64,000 nucleotides of DNA from an uncultured Psychrobacter sp. (GTDB taxonomy: Bacteria; Pseudomonadota; Gammaproteobacteria; Pseudomonadales; Moraxellaceae): the NCBI RefSeq assembly GCF_947488565.1, contig NZ_CANKZC010000003.1, positions 186,001-250,000 on the forward strand, in the 5' to 3' direction. The position numbers were made by a program, and so were the translations under genes. Within the stretch, counting starts at the first letter, position 1; every line of letters begins with the position of its first letter. Positions 1-9,528 of this stretch are shown here, piece after piece. Below the pieces are notes generated by a model that had not been told where the DNA came from, searched no databases, and saw only the letters and a program-made list of their open reading frames with translations.

Positions 1-1299
1 GGCCATGTTTTGATTGACAATCGTACTAATACCATAAGCTGCATGAGGTAAATCGATATCTAAAGGCTTGGCAATATGCTCATCGATAGCAGCCTTTGCT
101 TTATCTTCATCTAAAGTGACAATCCCGCCTAGTACGGCACCAGACTGCAAATATCCCAATACTAAGTTTGCATCGGTGACCGTCGGTAGTGTGCCACCTT
201 TACCATAACACGCAGGTCCTGGGGTCGCGCCTGCACTTTGTGGTCCGACCTCTAACATGCCAAAGTTATTGATATGGCCAATAGAGCCACCGCCAGCACC
301 TAGGGTTTCGACATGAATCATAGGTACACCAATGCGATTGCGCAAAAAGTCAATATCGCGATTTAGACTGGTTTTGCCATCTTTTGCTAGTGTAATATCA
401 AACGAGGTACCACCCATATCGACAGTAATCACGTTATTAATACCGAAAGGTTCAGCGATATATAATCCCGCTTGCGGTGCAGAGGCAGGCCCTGAGTTGA
501 TCGCATTAACCGCACGCTCTTTCATGACTTCACCCAATGCAAGCCCGCCATTAGATTGGAAGTAACGTACTGGTTGATCAGCGCCAAGTTGTTTAAAGTA
601 ATCATCTATCTTATAGACATAAGATGACATAATCGGACTTAGATAGGCGTTAACTAGGGTCGTTGAGGTACGCGTATATTCTTTAATCTGCGGATAGACC
701 TCACTGCCGCAGCACACAAATACATCTGGCATATGCTGCTGTATCAGCTCTTTTGCACGCTGCTCGTGTTTGGTATCGCGAATTGACCATACAAAAGAGA
801 TGGCCACACTTTTGACGTTTTGACGTTTTAGCTCTTCTATGGCTGCTAAAATATCGTCTTCATTGAGCTCTTCACGCTCTGTCCCATCGGCAAGTATTCG
901 ACCACGAATAGGGAAGCGCAAATCCCGCGGAGCTATCTGCGGCGCTGGCGGGTAGCTTGCATCGTAGCGGTGACCTTCTTCTTTATGACCTAGACGAATC
1001 TCAATACTGTCTTCATGACCTTCCGTACAGAGTAGTCCTACTTTTACCCCTTTCATTTGAATCAGAGCATTTAGGGCAACAGTAGTACCGTTAATACATA
1101 AATCACAAGCTTGGATAATATCTGTGATTGAACGATTAAACTTCTCTGAAATTTGTTGCAATCCGTTTGCAATCGCTTTAGTACCATCCTCTGGGGTAGA
1201 AGGGGCTTTAAATAGATGTATATCGCCCCCATTTTCAGCCAATACGAAATCGGTAAAAGTACCACCAGCATCTACGCCTAAACGAAATTCATAACTCAT
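1..1299 (-). CDS. hyuA: Hydantoinase/oxoprolinase subunit A (HyuA), 3'-truncated by window edge
   Basis: This reading frame starts at the ATG ending at 1299 and stays open for 433 codons to base 1, so the C-terminal part lies outside the window. The N-terminus reads MSYEFRLGVDAGGTFTDFV, the ASKHA-type phosphate-binding motif of HyuA/5-oxoprolinase proteins, and a second motif VDMGGTSFDI follows near residue 295. The family works with a HyuB partner to open cyclic amides such as hydantoins or 5-oxoproline, usually with ATP, in the cytoplasm. hyuB lies 56 bases upstream on the same strand, and a permease precedes it, so this is the third gene of an uptake-and-hydrolysis operon. The exact substrate (N-methylhydantoin, hydantoin, oxoproline or acetone-type) cannot be read from the sequence. 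Confidence 0.9.
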   Translation of the reverse strand, partial: MSYEFRLGVDAGGTFTDFVLAENGGDIHLFKAPSTPEDGTKAIANGLQQISEKFNRSITDIIQACDLCINGTTVALNALIQMKGVKVGLLCTEGHEDSIEIRLGHKEEGHRYDASYPPAPQIAPRDLRFPIRGRILADGTEREELNEDDILAAIEELKRQNVKSVAISFVWSIRDTKHEQRAKELIQQHMPDVFVCCGSEVYPQIKEYTRTSTTLVNAYLSPIMSSYVYKIDDYFKQLGADQPVRYFQSNGGLALGEVMKERAVNAINSGPASAPQAGLYIAEPFGINNVITVDMGGTSFDITLAKDGKTSLNRDIDFLRNRIGVPMIHVETLGAGGGSIGHINNFGMLEVGPQSAGATPGPACYGKGGTLPTVTDANLVLGYLQSGAVLGGIVTLDEDKAKAAIDEHIAKPLDIDLPHAAYGISTIVNQNMA

Positions 1300-1355
1300 A
1301 ATTCATCCTTAAACTTTTCTATTTTATATGTAGAGTCAGCACATCCCTGTACCAA

Positions 1356-3140
1356 CTATGCCGCCTCTGCCCGTAATGCTTGAGTCGCTTTTTCATCTAG
1401 TTGCATGGTTTTGCTATCAATGACGACACCGTATTCTTTTGCAGCAGCAGCCACAGAGACAATCCCTTCGATGACATCACGTAATACAGCTTCTGGTTCA
1501 CGCTCAAAAGAGCGACCAAAGCCGCCGCCACCAGGATTGGTATTTCGCGCGCGTTCTCCTGACTTGATCTCAATTACTGTATTGTGAAGATGTACATCAG
1601 TCTCGCCGCCTTCACGGAACACTTCTAATTTACCCAGTTTGAGCTCTGGTGAGATTTGCTCAGCTCCGCCTGCACCCATCGTTGGAATATGACGTCCTTC
1701 ACCAAAAGCAACGACGGTCATGGTATGATCGAGGGGCTCTACCTCCCAAACTGTACCGCAGCCGCCGCGCAAGCGTCCTGCGCCGCCACTATCTTCTGCC
1801 AGTCCATACTTATGGACGACGATAGGATATTGATATTCTAATAACTCGATATCACCTGAGCTTAACGCACCAAAGCAGCACAAAGGCCCGCAAGCATGCC
1901 AACCATCCATTTGCTGAGTGGCGCCTGCGCCTGAAATAATTGACGCGAGTACCATGGTGACATATTGCTCGCCCGTTTTTGGATCAATACCAGCGATGTT
2001 GACCCCTGATGAGTGTCCCCACGATGCCGTTACGCGCTCAGGTGCAGCATTTTCAAGCGCTTTACGTACCGCATCTGTCAATGTCTCCATTGGTGTGGTG
2101 GTACAGTTCACATGAGGCGCAGGCTCTTTGGCATTACATAGCGTGCCATGCTCACCTAAATCTACGGTAACGCAGCGATATAGACCTTCGTTATAAGGAG
2201 GGTCTACTTGGGCGAACATCATAAGTCCAAGCAAGACGCCTGACATTGAGTTACCAGCATAAGAGTTAATAAAATAAGGAACTTGTGGCGGGCTATCTAT
2301 CTGAATATGTACATCGCTACCTTTGATAGTGATGTCTGCACTGATAGTCAAATCGCCAAGGCCATGCCCTGAATCTTCCAGAACGGCCTCGCCATGATAT
2401 TCACCATCATTAAGGGATTCGATGAGCGAGCGCATGTGTTTGTCAGCCATGCTTTTTAGCTCTTCGATGGCAGCACGAACTGTCTCTACACCATATTTGT
2501 CTAGCAGCGCAATCATATTACGTTCACCGACCGCGCAAGCACCATATTGCGCATTCAAATCGCCTTCTTGATTGCGACGTGAGCGCATATTGCTATGGAT
2601 CAGATTGATAACATCATCACGTCTAACGCCTTTTTCCCATATTTTAATCGGTGGAATGCGTAATCCTTCGGCATAGATTTCTTTGGCATCTGGATTATAA
2701 CCAGCAGGTACAGGGCCGCCGATATCGGTGACATGACCTTTACATACCGTCCAAAATACCAGCTCACCTTCATAAAACACAGGCTTATACATACAGCAAT
2801 CTAAAATATGACTGCCCATAACGACAGGGTCATTATGATAAATAATGTCGCCTTCATGAACATCATCGCCATAAAATTCTGCCACCGCTTTCATGGCTGG
2901 CATCAATGAGCCTAGATGAATAGGAATGTCTTGTCCTTGCAAAATCATCTCAGGCAAATGATCAAACAGCGCATTACTGTAATCATGCGCTAGATTAAAT
3001 ACACTAGAGCGCGCTGTTTTTTCTAAAGTAAGTGTCATCTCGCGCTGCGCGGTTTCTAACGCGCCGCGGACAACGGATAAAGTGATAGGATCGAGGGTGG
3101 TGGTTGAAGCTTGGGTCGAGGTGTTTTTAGCTTGATTCAT
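1356..3140 (-). CDS. hyuB: Hydantoinase B/oxoprolinase family subunit (HyuB)
   Basis: A 594-residue protein of usual HyuB length. It opens with the typical DPITLSVVRGALETAQREM stretch and has the family's NDP...GSHILDCCM region near residues 105-120 and a glycine-rich C-terminal segment (GGAGRLRGG, then NPGGGGFGR) seen across HyuB proteins. It is the partner of the HyuA subunit just downstream and would form a cytoplasmic hydrolase acting on a cyclic amide. The start is preceded by AAGGAGTGAATC on the coding strand, a good ribosome binding site. The gene follows the permease by 117 bases on the same strand, consistent with one transcript. Substrate assignment within the hydantoinase/oxoprolinase family is not possible from sequence alone. 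Confidence 0.9.
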   Translation of the reverse strand: MNQAKNTSTQASTTTLDPITLSVVRGALETAQREMTLTLEKTARSSVFNLAHDYSNALFDHLPEMILQGQDIPIHLGSLMPAMKAVAEFYGDDVHEGDIIYHNDPVVMGSHILDCCMYKPVFYEGELVFWTVCKGHVTDIGGPVPAGYNPDAKEIYAEGLRIPPIKIWEKGVRRDDVINLIHSNMRSRRNQEGDLNAQYGACAVGERNMIALLDKYGVETVRAAIEELKSMADKHMRSLIESLNDGEYHGEAVLEDSGHGLGDLTISADITIKGSDVHIQIDSPPQVPYFINSYAGNSMSGVLLGLMMFAQVDPPYNEGLYRCVTVDLGEHGTLCNAKEPAPHVNCTTTPMETLTDAVRKALENAAPERVTASWGHSSGVNIAGIDPKTGEQYVTMVLASIISGAGATQQMDGWHACGPLCCFGALSSGDIELLEYQYPIVVHKYGLAEDSGGAGRLRGGCGTVWEVEPLDHTMTVVAFGEGRHIPTMGAGGAEQISPELKLGKLEVFREGGETDVHLHNTVIEIKSGERARNTNPGGGGFGRSFEREPEAVLRDVIEGIVSVAAAAKEYGVVIDSKTMQLDEKATQALRAEAA

Positions 3141-3257
3141 GATTCACTCCTTGTAATCTTATTATCGCACTGGCTTTACTATAACAATGCTAACCACAAA
3201 TAAATGGATTGAGCAGGTACAGTATTTGACTGTCAGCGCACCTTTTATCTTATATGG

Positions 3258-4643
3258 TTAACTAACTGTTGGTTTTGGTGTGAGTTGTAAAACGTGTTGC
3301 TGAGTTTTGGGCATCAATATCGCGTACAGAACAGTCGCTGTAATAAAGGTCAAGGTCGCATACCAATTGACCCAGCTACCACCTAAATTCATAAGCACGA
3401 TTCCGACGATTGAGGCTGCTATCCAAGCGACTAATCCTGACTTATCAAATGCTGGCAAGCGCTGCGGATCAATGACAGGAACAGCACCAAAGATATCTTC
3501 ACGTTTAGGATAGAGAATGTGGGTAAGGGCAATAGCCACCCAAGCCACCACAAACACGCCTTGATAAGCAAGTGCTTGTAACAGATAGGCAAATACATCG
3601 AGTAGCATGAGAACGAAAATAAAAGTACCAATCAACAATGCACCAACAAATTTTGGAATTTGAATATTGATAGTATCTTTGAGGAAGGCTTGTAAATTGG
3701 TCGTTGCTAATAAGTAGTTAGCGGTATTAATACGAGTTTGAGTAATGACCACAAAGATGAGGCCGAACACACCCATCAATTTTACCAGTCCTAAAGTGAT
3801 GGACACTTCCGATAACGCGCCTTCTAAGGGGATAGTACTTACCAAATAAATCCCTGCTAATCCGCTTAAGAAAAAAGCGACTAGATAGAAGGGGATGCCG
3901 AAATTAAACCAAGATAAGAATTTGCTGTCTTCTTGCTTGCCATAACGCGCATAATCAAAGGTATACATCATCAATACCCATATGCCCATGTAATATACGG
4001 CAACGTTCCACCAGCCAAAAGGCAGTGCTTCTTCAGGCCCTAAAGATAGCCAAGCACTGCTATAACCATACTCATTGGTCGCCATAACGACTGCTGCGAT
4101 AAGTCCGATAATGTAGAATGGCAAGAGCACACCATTTAGTTTGTCCAGCCAGTTTTGGACACTGCCCATAATCATAGGCACACTATAAGCCACCACGATT
4201 AAAGCGGCGATCCAGTAAGGGACAGAGGGGTAAGTTTGGCTAAAGGTGACGGCAATGACAGAGCCTTCAAATACCGCGTAATACATCGCCGTGGCAAAAA
4301 ATATCAGTGTCGCTAAAGCTGCACCTTTGTGACCGAATAATACGCGAGAAAACAAAGCCACCGACATGCCTGTACGAATGGCATAGCGAGTAATGATTCC
4401 ATTGATGATTCCGTAAGCGACGCAGCTTATCAATAAGCCGATAATTACGTTCTTAGTCCCATAATTCTCTGCCATTGCAATACCAATGACCAGATAAAAC
4501 ATGGCGCTACAAACGCCCCACCATGCCATGGTTAAGGAGCCTTTGGTAGCTCGATCTTCGTTCGACACCAACTCTTGGTTAGGATCAGAAGGGGTAGCAG
4601 AAATGTCATGCCCCTTATTCTTTGGTTGTATTATACCCGCCAT
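3258..4643 (-). CDS. NCS1-family permease (cytosine/purine/allantoin/hydantoin type)
   Basis: A polytopic membrane protein with about 12 hydrophobic segments. The N-terminal NEDRATKGSLTMAWWG stretch and the following helices match the nucleobase:cation symporter-1 family (CodB/hydantoin permease group). I chose the ATG ending at 4643 (MAGIIQPKN, 461 aa) because AAGGAG lies just upstream. The frame is open 15 codons further, to 4688, but no ribosome site precedes that start. It sits first in an operon with hyuB and hyuA, so it probably imports the cyclic amide or nucleobase-derived compound that those subunits hydrolyse. NCS1 substrates overlap too much to name one. Confidence 0.85.
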   Translation of the reverse strand: MAGIIQPKNKGHDISATPSDPNQELVSNEDRATKGSLTMAWWGVCSAMFYLVIGIAMAENYGTKNVIIGLLISCVAYGIINGIITRYAIRTGMSVALFSRVLFGHKGAALATLIFFATAMYYAVFEGSVIAVTFSQTYPSVPYWIAALIVVAYSVPMIMGSVQNWLDKLNGVLLPFYIIGLIAAVVMATNEYGYSSAWLSLGPEEALPFGWWNVAVYYMGIWVLMMYTFDYARYGKQEDSKFLSWFNFGIPFYLVAFFLSGLAGIYLVSTIPLEGALSEVSITLGLVKLMGVFGLIFVVITQTRINTANYLLATTNLQAFLKDTINIQIPKFVGALLIGTFIFVLMLLDVFAYLLQALAYQGVFVVAWVAIALTHILYPKREDIFGAVPVIDPQRLPAFDKSGLVAWIAASIVGIVLMNLGGSWVNWYATLTFITATVLYAILMPKTQQHVLQLTPKPTVS

Positions 4644-4688
4644 ATCACACTCCTTATGATAGTCTATTGGTTGTACCGTCGTCATCAT

Positions 4689-5045
4689 CGTCTATCGGCT
4701 AAACATAATTAGCAAAGACTTCTGTTTCGTTGACAGTAGCCACACCATGTTTTTTACGTCCTGTAAAAAGGTGTTATTCCTACAATATCTCTATATCTAA
4801 AAAGATAACTGTAGTCATTAAACTATAGACAATACCTTAAGAAATAAAATGACTGGAGATGCAGTATTTTTGATTGAGGGTGCAGGGTTATTAAGGTTTT
4901 TTGATTGATGGTTTGAGATTGACTAATAAGACTTTTCTGGTCTGCAATCCTATGATCAGCCAAGGATATTCGCTACACTTAGGGCTAGGGGTGAGATCAA
5001 CTGCTTGTAAAGGGTGGTCGTGGTTGAAGTTATTATGCTAAGCAA
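4689..5045. other. Intergenic region upstream of the permease operon
   Basis: About 360 bases without a convincing gene. It should hold the promoter for the leftward permease-hyuB-hyuA operon, but I could not pick a clear -35/-10 pair. The right end runs into the terminator of the leftward lipoprotein gene. No repeat or RNA gene was recognised. Confidence 0.5.
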
Positions 5046-5048
5046 TGA

Positions 5049-5073
5049 TAAAAAACCACCCAAAGGTGGTTAA
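5049..5073 (-). terminator. Rho-independent terminator after the second immunity-like lipoprotein
   Basis: On the minus strand a perfect 7-bp stem AACCACC / GGTGGTT with a 4-base loop is followed by a run of T. It lies just past the stop of the lipoprotein gene at 5091 and closes the leftward T6SS arm. A related hairpin closes the first copy at about 8270, so the terminator belongs to the duplicated block. Confidence 0.85.
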
Positions 5074-5090
5074 ATATAAATAATAATAAA

Positions 5091-6281
5091 TTACCCTTTC
5101 TCACCCTCAAACTGCCAAATAACCTTGCCCCAATTATTGTTAGGATAATCAGGCATGATGTCGCCCTGTTTAAAATAGGCTCTGCTGTCTTTTTTGGCAG
5201 GAGTAAACCAGTAACCTGATTTAGGACAAGGCTGATTTGCTGGACAACGTCCACGAGCTTGACTGGTAATTTCAGGTTTAGCTGTGGGCTGGTTTTCGTA
5301 GTAGGGCGTCATATCTTCGCCAGCATCAAATCGCTTGATAAATTCTTCGTAGGTTGTTTTATAGGGATCAATGGATACAAACTTACCAGTGTCGATACCT
5401 GTTTTTTCTAGTACAAGAGGTAGAGTATAGTCAGGTTGATCTTGTTGGATGTCTAAACCCATTTCAAGAGCTTGGGTTTCTGATTGTAATCTCCATGTGG
5501 GTATTTCTGAATATAATCTAACATACTCTTTTTCCCAATTGTCTCTATGGTCTGCACCTACCGTTTGCTTAACGACTTCGATTGGATCACTTATATCTAA
5601 ACTCATTAAGTAATGACGGTTGCCTGTTTCAGGATCAGTATCTCTGATATACATAATATCCATGAAAGCATCAGTTCCGTGCCTTAACTGCCAAGTTTGT
5701 ATGTTACTTAACTGCATCCATTCTTCAAATGTCAAATCATAGGTAAAGTCTAAATATAAATCACTTCCTTCTGAATTAAGAGCAAATTTAAAACTATCCT
5801 CAGGTGATAATCGAGGACTACTTATACTATTAGCAAATACCCAGTCTTTATCTTCTAGTTCTTTAAATAGATTCATTGTTTTTTTATAAGCATCTTCGTC
5901 TGTGATGCCATCAGAATCTTTGTTGAAGATAAAAGTAATGTTGTAGTCCGTTAATAAACTGTTAGGAGTTTTAATATTATCGTAAGCGATAACAGACATC
6001 ACACCATCTATCAAAAACTCACCAATTGGATATTTAAAAACCATTTTACTTTCTTGGAAACGGGGAAAGTCATAGCCTTGGAAAGTAACTCCCATAGGCT
6101 GAGCATCACCTTCTTGAAATGCTTTGTATTCAGGATTAGCGTTATATAACTCTTCGGCCGTCATATTCAAAGCAATCTCTAACGGTTTATCAGGCATAAT
6201 AACCTCTGTTTTAGCTTGGCAAGCTGTAATCGGAAAAAGTAGAATGAAATATACGAAAGTGAAGCAAATTTGCTTTAACAT
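5091..6281 (-). CDS. Immunity-like lipoprotein of T6SS cassette, copy 2 (intact)
   Basis: A 396-residue protein with a lipoprotein signal peptide (hydrophobic stretch followed by FPITAC, lipid Cys at 21). It is a paralogue of the lipoprotein at 8297. The last 133 residues differ at only 13 positions, whereas the first ~260 are much more divergent. The conserved end contains RCPANQPCPKSGYWF and a final Trp-rich stretch. Its place behind an effector-like gene and a VgrG tail, with a signal for the periplasm, suggests an immunity protein that neutralises an incoming T6SS toxin at the envelope. I do not recognise a named family with certainty. The cognate effector copy upstream carries a stop codon, so this may be an orphan immunity gene kept for protection against neighbours. 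Confidence 0.7.
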   Translation of the reverse strand: MLKQICFTFVYFILLFPITACQAKTEVIMPDKPLEIALNMTAEELYNANPEYKAFQEGDAQPMGVTFQGYDFPRFQESKMVFKYPIGEFLIDGVMSVIAYDNIKTPNSLLTDYNITFIFNKDSDGITDEDAYKKTMNLFKELEDKDWVFANSISSPRLSPEDSFKFALNSEGSDLYLDFTYDLTFEEWMQLSNIQTWQLRHGTDAFMDIMYIRDTDPETGNRHYLMSLDISDPIEVVKQTVGADHRDNWEKEYVRLYSEIPTWRLQSETQALEMGLDIQQDQPDYTLPLVLEKTGIDTGKFVSIDPYKTTYEEFIKRFDAGEDMTPYYENQPTAKPEITSQARGRCPANQPCPKSGYWFTPAKKDSRAYFKQGDIMPDYPNNNWGKVIWQFEGEKG

Positions 6282-6310
6282 GACGACCTACTGTTTTATT
6301 AAAAATGAGT

Positions 6311-7366
6311 TTATGAGTCAGCTTTGTTGTACCAGCTGGCCATAGTTTGAAGTTGACTATGCATGTATGGTTTCTCACTTTGCATCAGACCATGAAACTT
6401 TTTTGCTGCAGCTTCAATCCATTTCATACGACTTTTATAGTTGTACAAAACGATATCTGCATCAGGCCTTGATACATATTTGACGATTTTAGGGTCATCT
6501 TTATTTTCAGCATGACTACCACGATAGCGATACTTTGGTTGTACCGTAATTTGCGGTACCTTACAAGTATTTGAAAAATAAAGCACAACGTCTGGGGTGA
6601 TTAGACTAAACTAACCCATGGCATCAATTTCGCGTTTGTGTCGCCAATTTTCGTATATTAGAGGCTGCAAAATTTCACCTTGTTCATGATAAGCAATTTG
6701 TAACAAGTTCTCATATTGAGCCTTTTGTCTCTCTGATTTTTTAATGTTACTAGAGGGGAGGTTCTCAAACTCCTTAGCTTTGCTAAATCCTTTAACTAAG
6801 TAGTCATTACTTTTTAAATAGTTAATTTTTGGTAGTGAGTCGCTAGCCCAGTCTGCGTTAGTTATTGCAGTTTTCATTTGTGGTACAAGGTTATTAGTAT
6901 TACGCTTATTCATACATTTAAAAAAAACTTCAGACCCAAACTTACCATAGTAATGGTGCCACCCTGCGATATCTTGGAACAGCCAAAAATTACCTTGTCC
7001 AAACCAGTCTGAAGCCGTTACTATTAGATCGTTAGGAAAACGACCTAACCTAACAGTAGGATGCTCTAACGTACAAGCTACAGTTTTGCTTGCAAATGCA
7101 CCAAGGGCCATCCAGTAAAAGCGACCTTTTTTACTTGGATCACCGTGTTCTTCGGTTTCTAAATAAAACCGTGCATAAGTACCTGCAATTCGACGTGCTC
7201 TTACACTATAGCTGTCTACAAAATTGTAAGAGTTCGCTGACACTTCTTCACTTAAACGTTTTAGGCAAAACTGTTGAGAAACAGACCATAACTCTTCACA
7301 AGTACAACTCACTGGCGTACAGCTATTTACAGTAGTATTCGTCTTAGTCTTTACTTTTATGACCAT
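6311..7366 (-). pseudogene. T6SS effector-like gene, copy 2, split by an in-frame amber codon
   Basis: Two open stretches (7366-6611 and 6586-6311) lie in the same frame, separated by a TAG at 6613-6611. Read through, they give one ~350-residue protein parallel to the intact gene at 9529-10512. Both share ARRIA.YA.FYLE, LGAFASKTVA, NFWL.QDIAGWH and C..RNT near the middle, and a final MKWIEAAAKKF-type segment matching MDWIKDVAEQF in copy 1. The amber codon falls at the position equivalent to GKMSIPEL in the intact copy. There is no signal peptide, as expected for T6SS cargo. The fold resembles the DUF2515-type proteins found near vgrG genes, though I could not confirm that. The downstream fragment has no obvious start of its own. 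Confidence 0.75.
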
Positions 7367-7375
7367 TTATTTATC

Positions 7376-8262
7376 CTACTTATTATTTCTATTACTGAAT
7401 GTAGACCAGACTAACTGCATTTTTATTTCGTCTTCTTTATCCCCTGAATTGATACGAGACGTTTTACCTTCAACATCTGATTCTGACTTTATATTGACAT
7501 TCTTTCCCGTTAATAGGTATTTCATATTTGGTAGTGGATTACCCATCGGGTCAACTAACTGCACCTGCTCATCAAAGAACTCCTTTTCAACGATCTTATC
7601 AAAAGGCAGGCGCGATAAATAACTGCTATCAACACCCCCTTTCGCCCTCGAATGCTTACCCCCTTTCTCCGTAAACTCATTTGCCGCAATCGTGATATTA
7701 GCCCCATCCAGTGTGATACTGGCATTCCCAGCTGTCAGGGTAATCTTATTGGTTGCTACGATCTCAACCTCTTTGAGTGAGGAGGCGATATGGATGTCTT
7801 GCTTGGCAGTGGCCTCTAATTTGCCTGTATGGGCAGAGACGGTAATATTGTCTTTGGCGTTGGTTAGAGTCACCTGACCATCAGCGATGACATTGAGCGC
7901 TTCACTACTGATCTGGCTATGACTATCACCACTGCTGATATGCCTGTCTGTCTGCGTGGTCGTTAGCATCTCACCCATGGTTCTATGTATCAGAGTGTCT
8001 TGGCTTATGTAGCTGATATCTGCGGCACTATCGACTAGCGTGTAGGGTGTTTGCTGATGGGTCTTGCTTTGTTGTTCCTCGCTTATAGCTTCAAGCTGGG
8101 TCTTGATGGCTTTATGATCTTTAGGGTTGCGTCCCAGTCCTGTTGCGAGCTGGGTTAAGACGCTCTGCCAAGTGCTGACCACCGAGACTGGTTTGGGTCA
8201 GGGTCGGGGTGTGCTGCTGGTAGTCGTGCTCTCGAGCTTGAGCAGGGGTTGATAGTACTAAA
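7376..8262 (-). pseudogene. vgrG 3' remnant (C-terminal spike region, copy 2)
   Basis: This matches only the last third of the vgrG gene at 10523-13225. Homology begins at about 8262 (LVLST, equal to residues 603-607 of the full protein) and runs to the C-terminus with KLEATAKQD, ITLDGA, GGKH and SSYLSRLPFDK conserved. Between LAERL and QLATGLG the copy has one extra C (about 8151-8158), so the first ~35 codons are out of frame. The longest open frame, 8182-7376, starts at a GTG without a clear ribosome site. The final ~60 residues differ from the full VgrG. No N-terminal gp27-like part is present, so it cannot form a spike alone. It probably arrived with the downstream effector and lipoprotein as a block. 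Confidence 0.8.
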
Positions 8263-8264
8263 AC

Positions 8265-8288
8265 TAAAAAACCACCCGAAGATGGCTT
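8265..8288 (-). terminator. Terminator after the first immunity-like lipoprotein
   Basis: On the minus strand AAGCCATC, TTCG loop, GGTGGTTT and a T run form an 8-bp stem that includes G-T pairs. It directly follows the lipoprotein gene at 8297 and abuts the end of homology of the vgrG remnant, so the duplication junction lies right at this hairpin. Confidence 0.7.
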
Positions 8289-8296
8289 AATCAAAG

Positions 8297-9520
8297 CTAT
8301 CCTATCTCACCATCAAACTGCCAAATTACTTGCCCCCAATCATTGTTTGGGTAATCAGGCATGATGTCGCCCTGTTTAAAATAGGCTCGGCTGTCTTTTT
8401 TGGCAGGAGTAAACCAGTAACCTGATTTAGGGCAAGGCTGATTGGCAAGGCATCGTCCACGAGCTTGACTGGTAATCTCAGGTCTAGTTGTAGGCTGGTT
8501 TTCATAATAAGGCGTCATGTCTTCGCCAGCATCAAAGCGCTTCATAAACTCATCATAAGTTATCTTATAAGGGTCAATAGAGACAAACTTACCAGTGTCG
8601 ATACCTGTCTTTTCTAGCACAAGGGGTAGGGTGTAGTCGGGCTGATCTTGTTGAATGTCTAGACCTATCTCGATAGCTTCAGTCTCTGATTGTAGTCTTC
8701 CTAATGGTAAGTCTGGATAAATCTCTGTAAAAAGTGACTCCATAGTATCGTTTGGATTATCGTAACTGATATAACTATTTATATAACTCTGCTCAGACCT
8801 AAAATCTAAGCTGACCATATAGACGTAATTATTAATTTCTTCTTCAAAGTTGTATTGTATGTCAACCGTTAAAAAAACATCAGTACCATGTCGCAGTTTC
8901 CATGTTTGCAAGCTCGGTAGTTTCTTGAACTGGTCAAAGGTCAGAGGGTATTGATAGTTAAGAAAGCTAGACAAGACATTTTCATTAGTGACATAATCAT
9001 AACTATCTTCAACAGAGATACGAGCATTAGTAACGCGGCGATCGTTTTGCCAACCTTGCTCTTCTAGTTGTTTAAATAACTTTTGCACAGCGGCATAGGC
9101 ATCTTTTTGTGTAACACCATAGCTCCCTTGCGCATTTTCAATGAAAAAGCGGATAGCAGTAGATTGTATTCCTCTTTTTGGCTTATCGTGATCGAAGTAG
9201 CCTGAGGTGCTACTGACATTGTCAACAGTAAGCGGCGGAATATTAGGGTAAGTAAAAGTAACGTTAGCATAGTTTTTGCTAGGGAAACGTAGTTTATAAA
9301 AAGTAACGCCTAAGCTACCAATATTGAGCGGATTATCATCAAAACTCCAATACTGCTTAATATCTTTGTTATTCTTTTTAAAGACTTCAGGGCTCTCTTC
9401 TACTGAAACGGTCGCATGAGGCGGCATAGTATCTCCTTTATTGTTCTCACTACAGGCAAGTGTGGAGAGTGATAATGATATTGCTAGTAATACTGTTTTG
9501 ATAAGTTGACGTTTAAACAT
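8297..9520 (-). CDS. Immunity-like lipoprotein of T6SS cassette, copy 1
   Basis: A 407-residue protein with a lipoprotein signal peptide (LSLSTLAC, lipid Cys at 23). It follows the effector-like gene at 9529 by 8 bases, the usual order of a T6SS effector and its immunity gene. It shares QTWKLRHGTD in the middle and an almost identical 133-residue C-terminal part with the paralogue at 5091. The N-terminal two thirds differ strongly, as expected if that part contacts the toxin. The C-terminal RCLANQPCPKSGYWF and WGQVIWQF stretches look like a small Cys-bridged domain. The role is inferred from position and secretion signal. I cannot place it in a named immunity family with confidence. Confidence 0.7.
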   Translation of the reverse strand: MFKRQLIKTVLLAISLSLSTLACSENNKGDTMPPHATVSVEESPEVFKKNNKDIKQYWSFDDNPLNIGSLGVTFYKLRFPSKNYANVTFTYPNIPPLTVDNVSSTSGYFDHDKPKRGIQSTAIRFFIENAQGSYGVTQKDAYAAVQKLFKQLEEQGWQNDRRVTNARISVEDSYDYVTNENVLSSFLNYQYPLTFDQFKKLPSLQTWKLRHGTDVFLTVDIQYNFEEEINNYVYMVSLDFRSEQSYINSYISYDNPNDTMESLFTEIYPDLPLGRLQSETEAIEIGLDIQQDQPDYTLPLVLEKTGIDTGKFVSIDPYKITYDEFMKRFDAGEDMTPYYENQPTTRPEITSQARGRCLANQPCPKSGYWFTPAKKDSRAYFKQGDIMPDYPNNDWGQVIWQFDGEIG

Positions 9521-9528
9521 AGCTATCC

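Noticed and set aside
4689..5045. Possible small gene (frame 5254-5033) near the terminator
   Set aside because: It overlaps the lipoprotein gene and its terminator and has no start signal.
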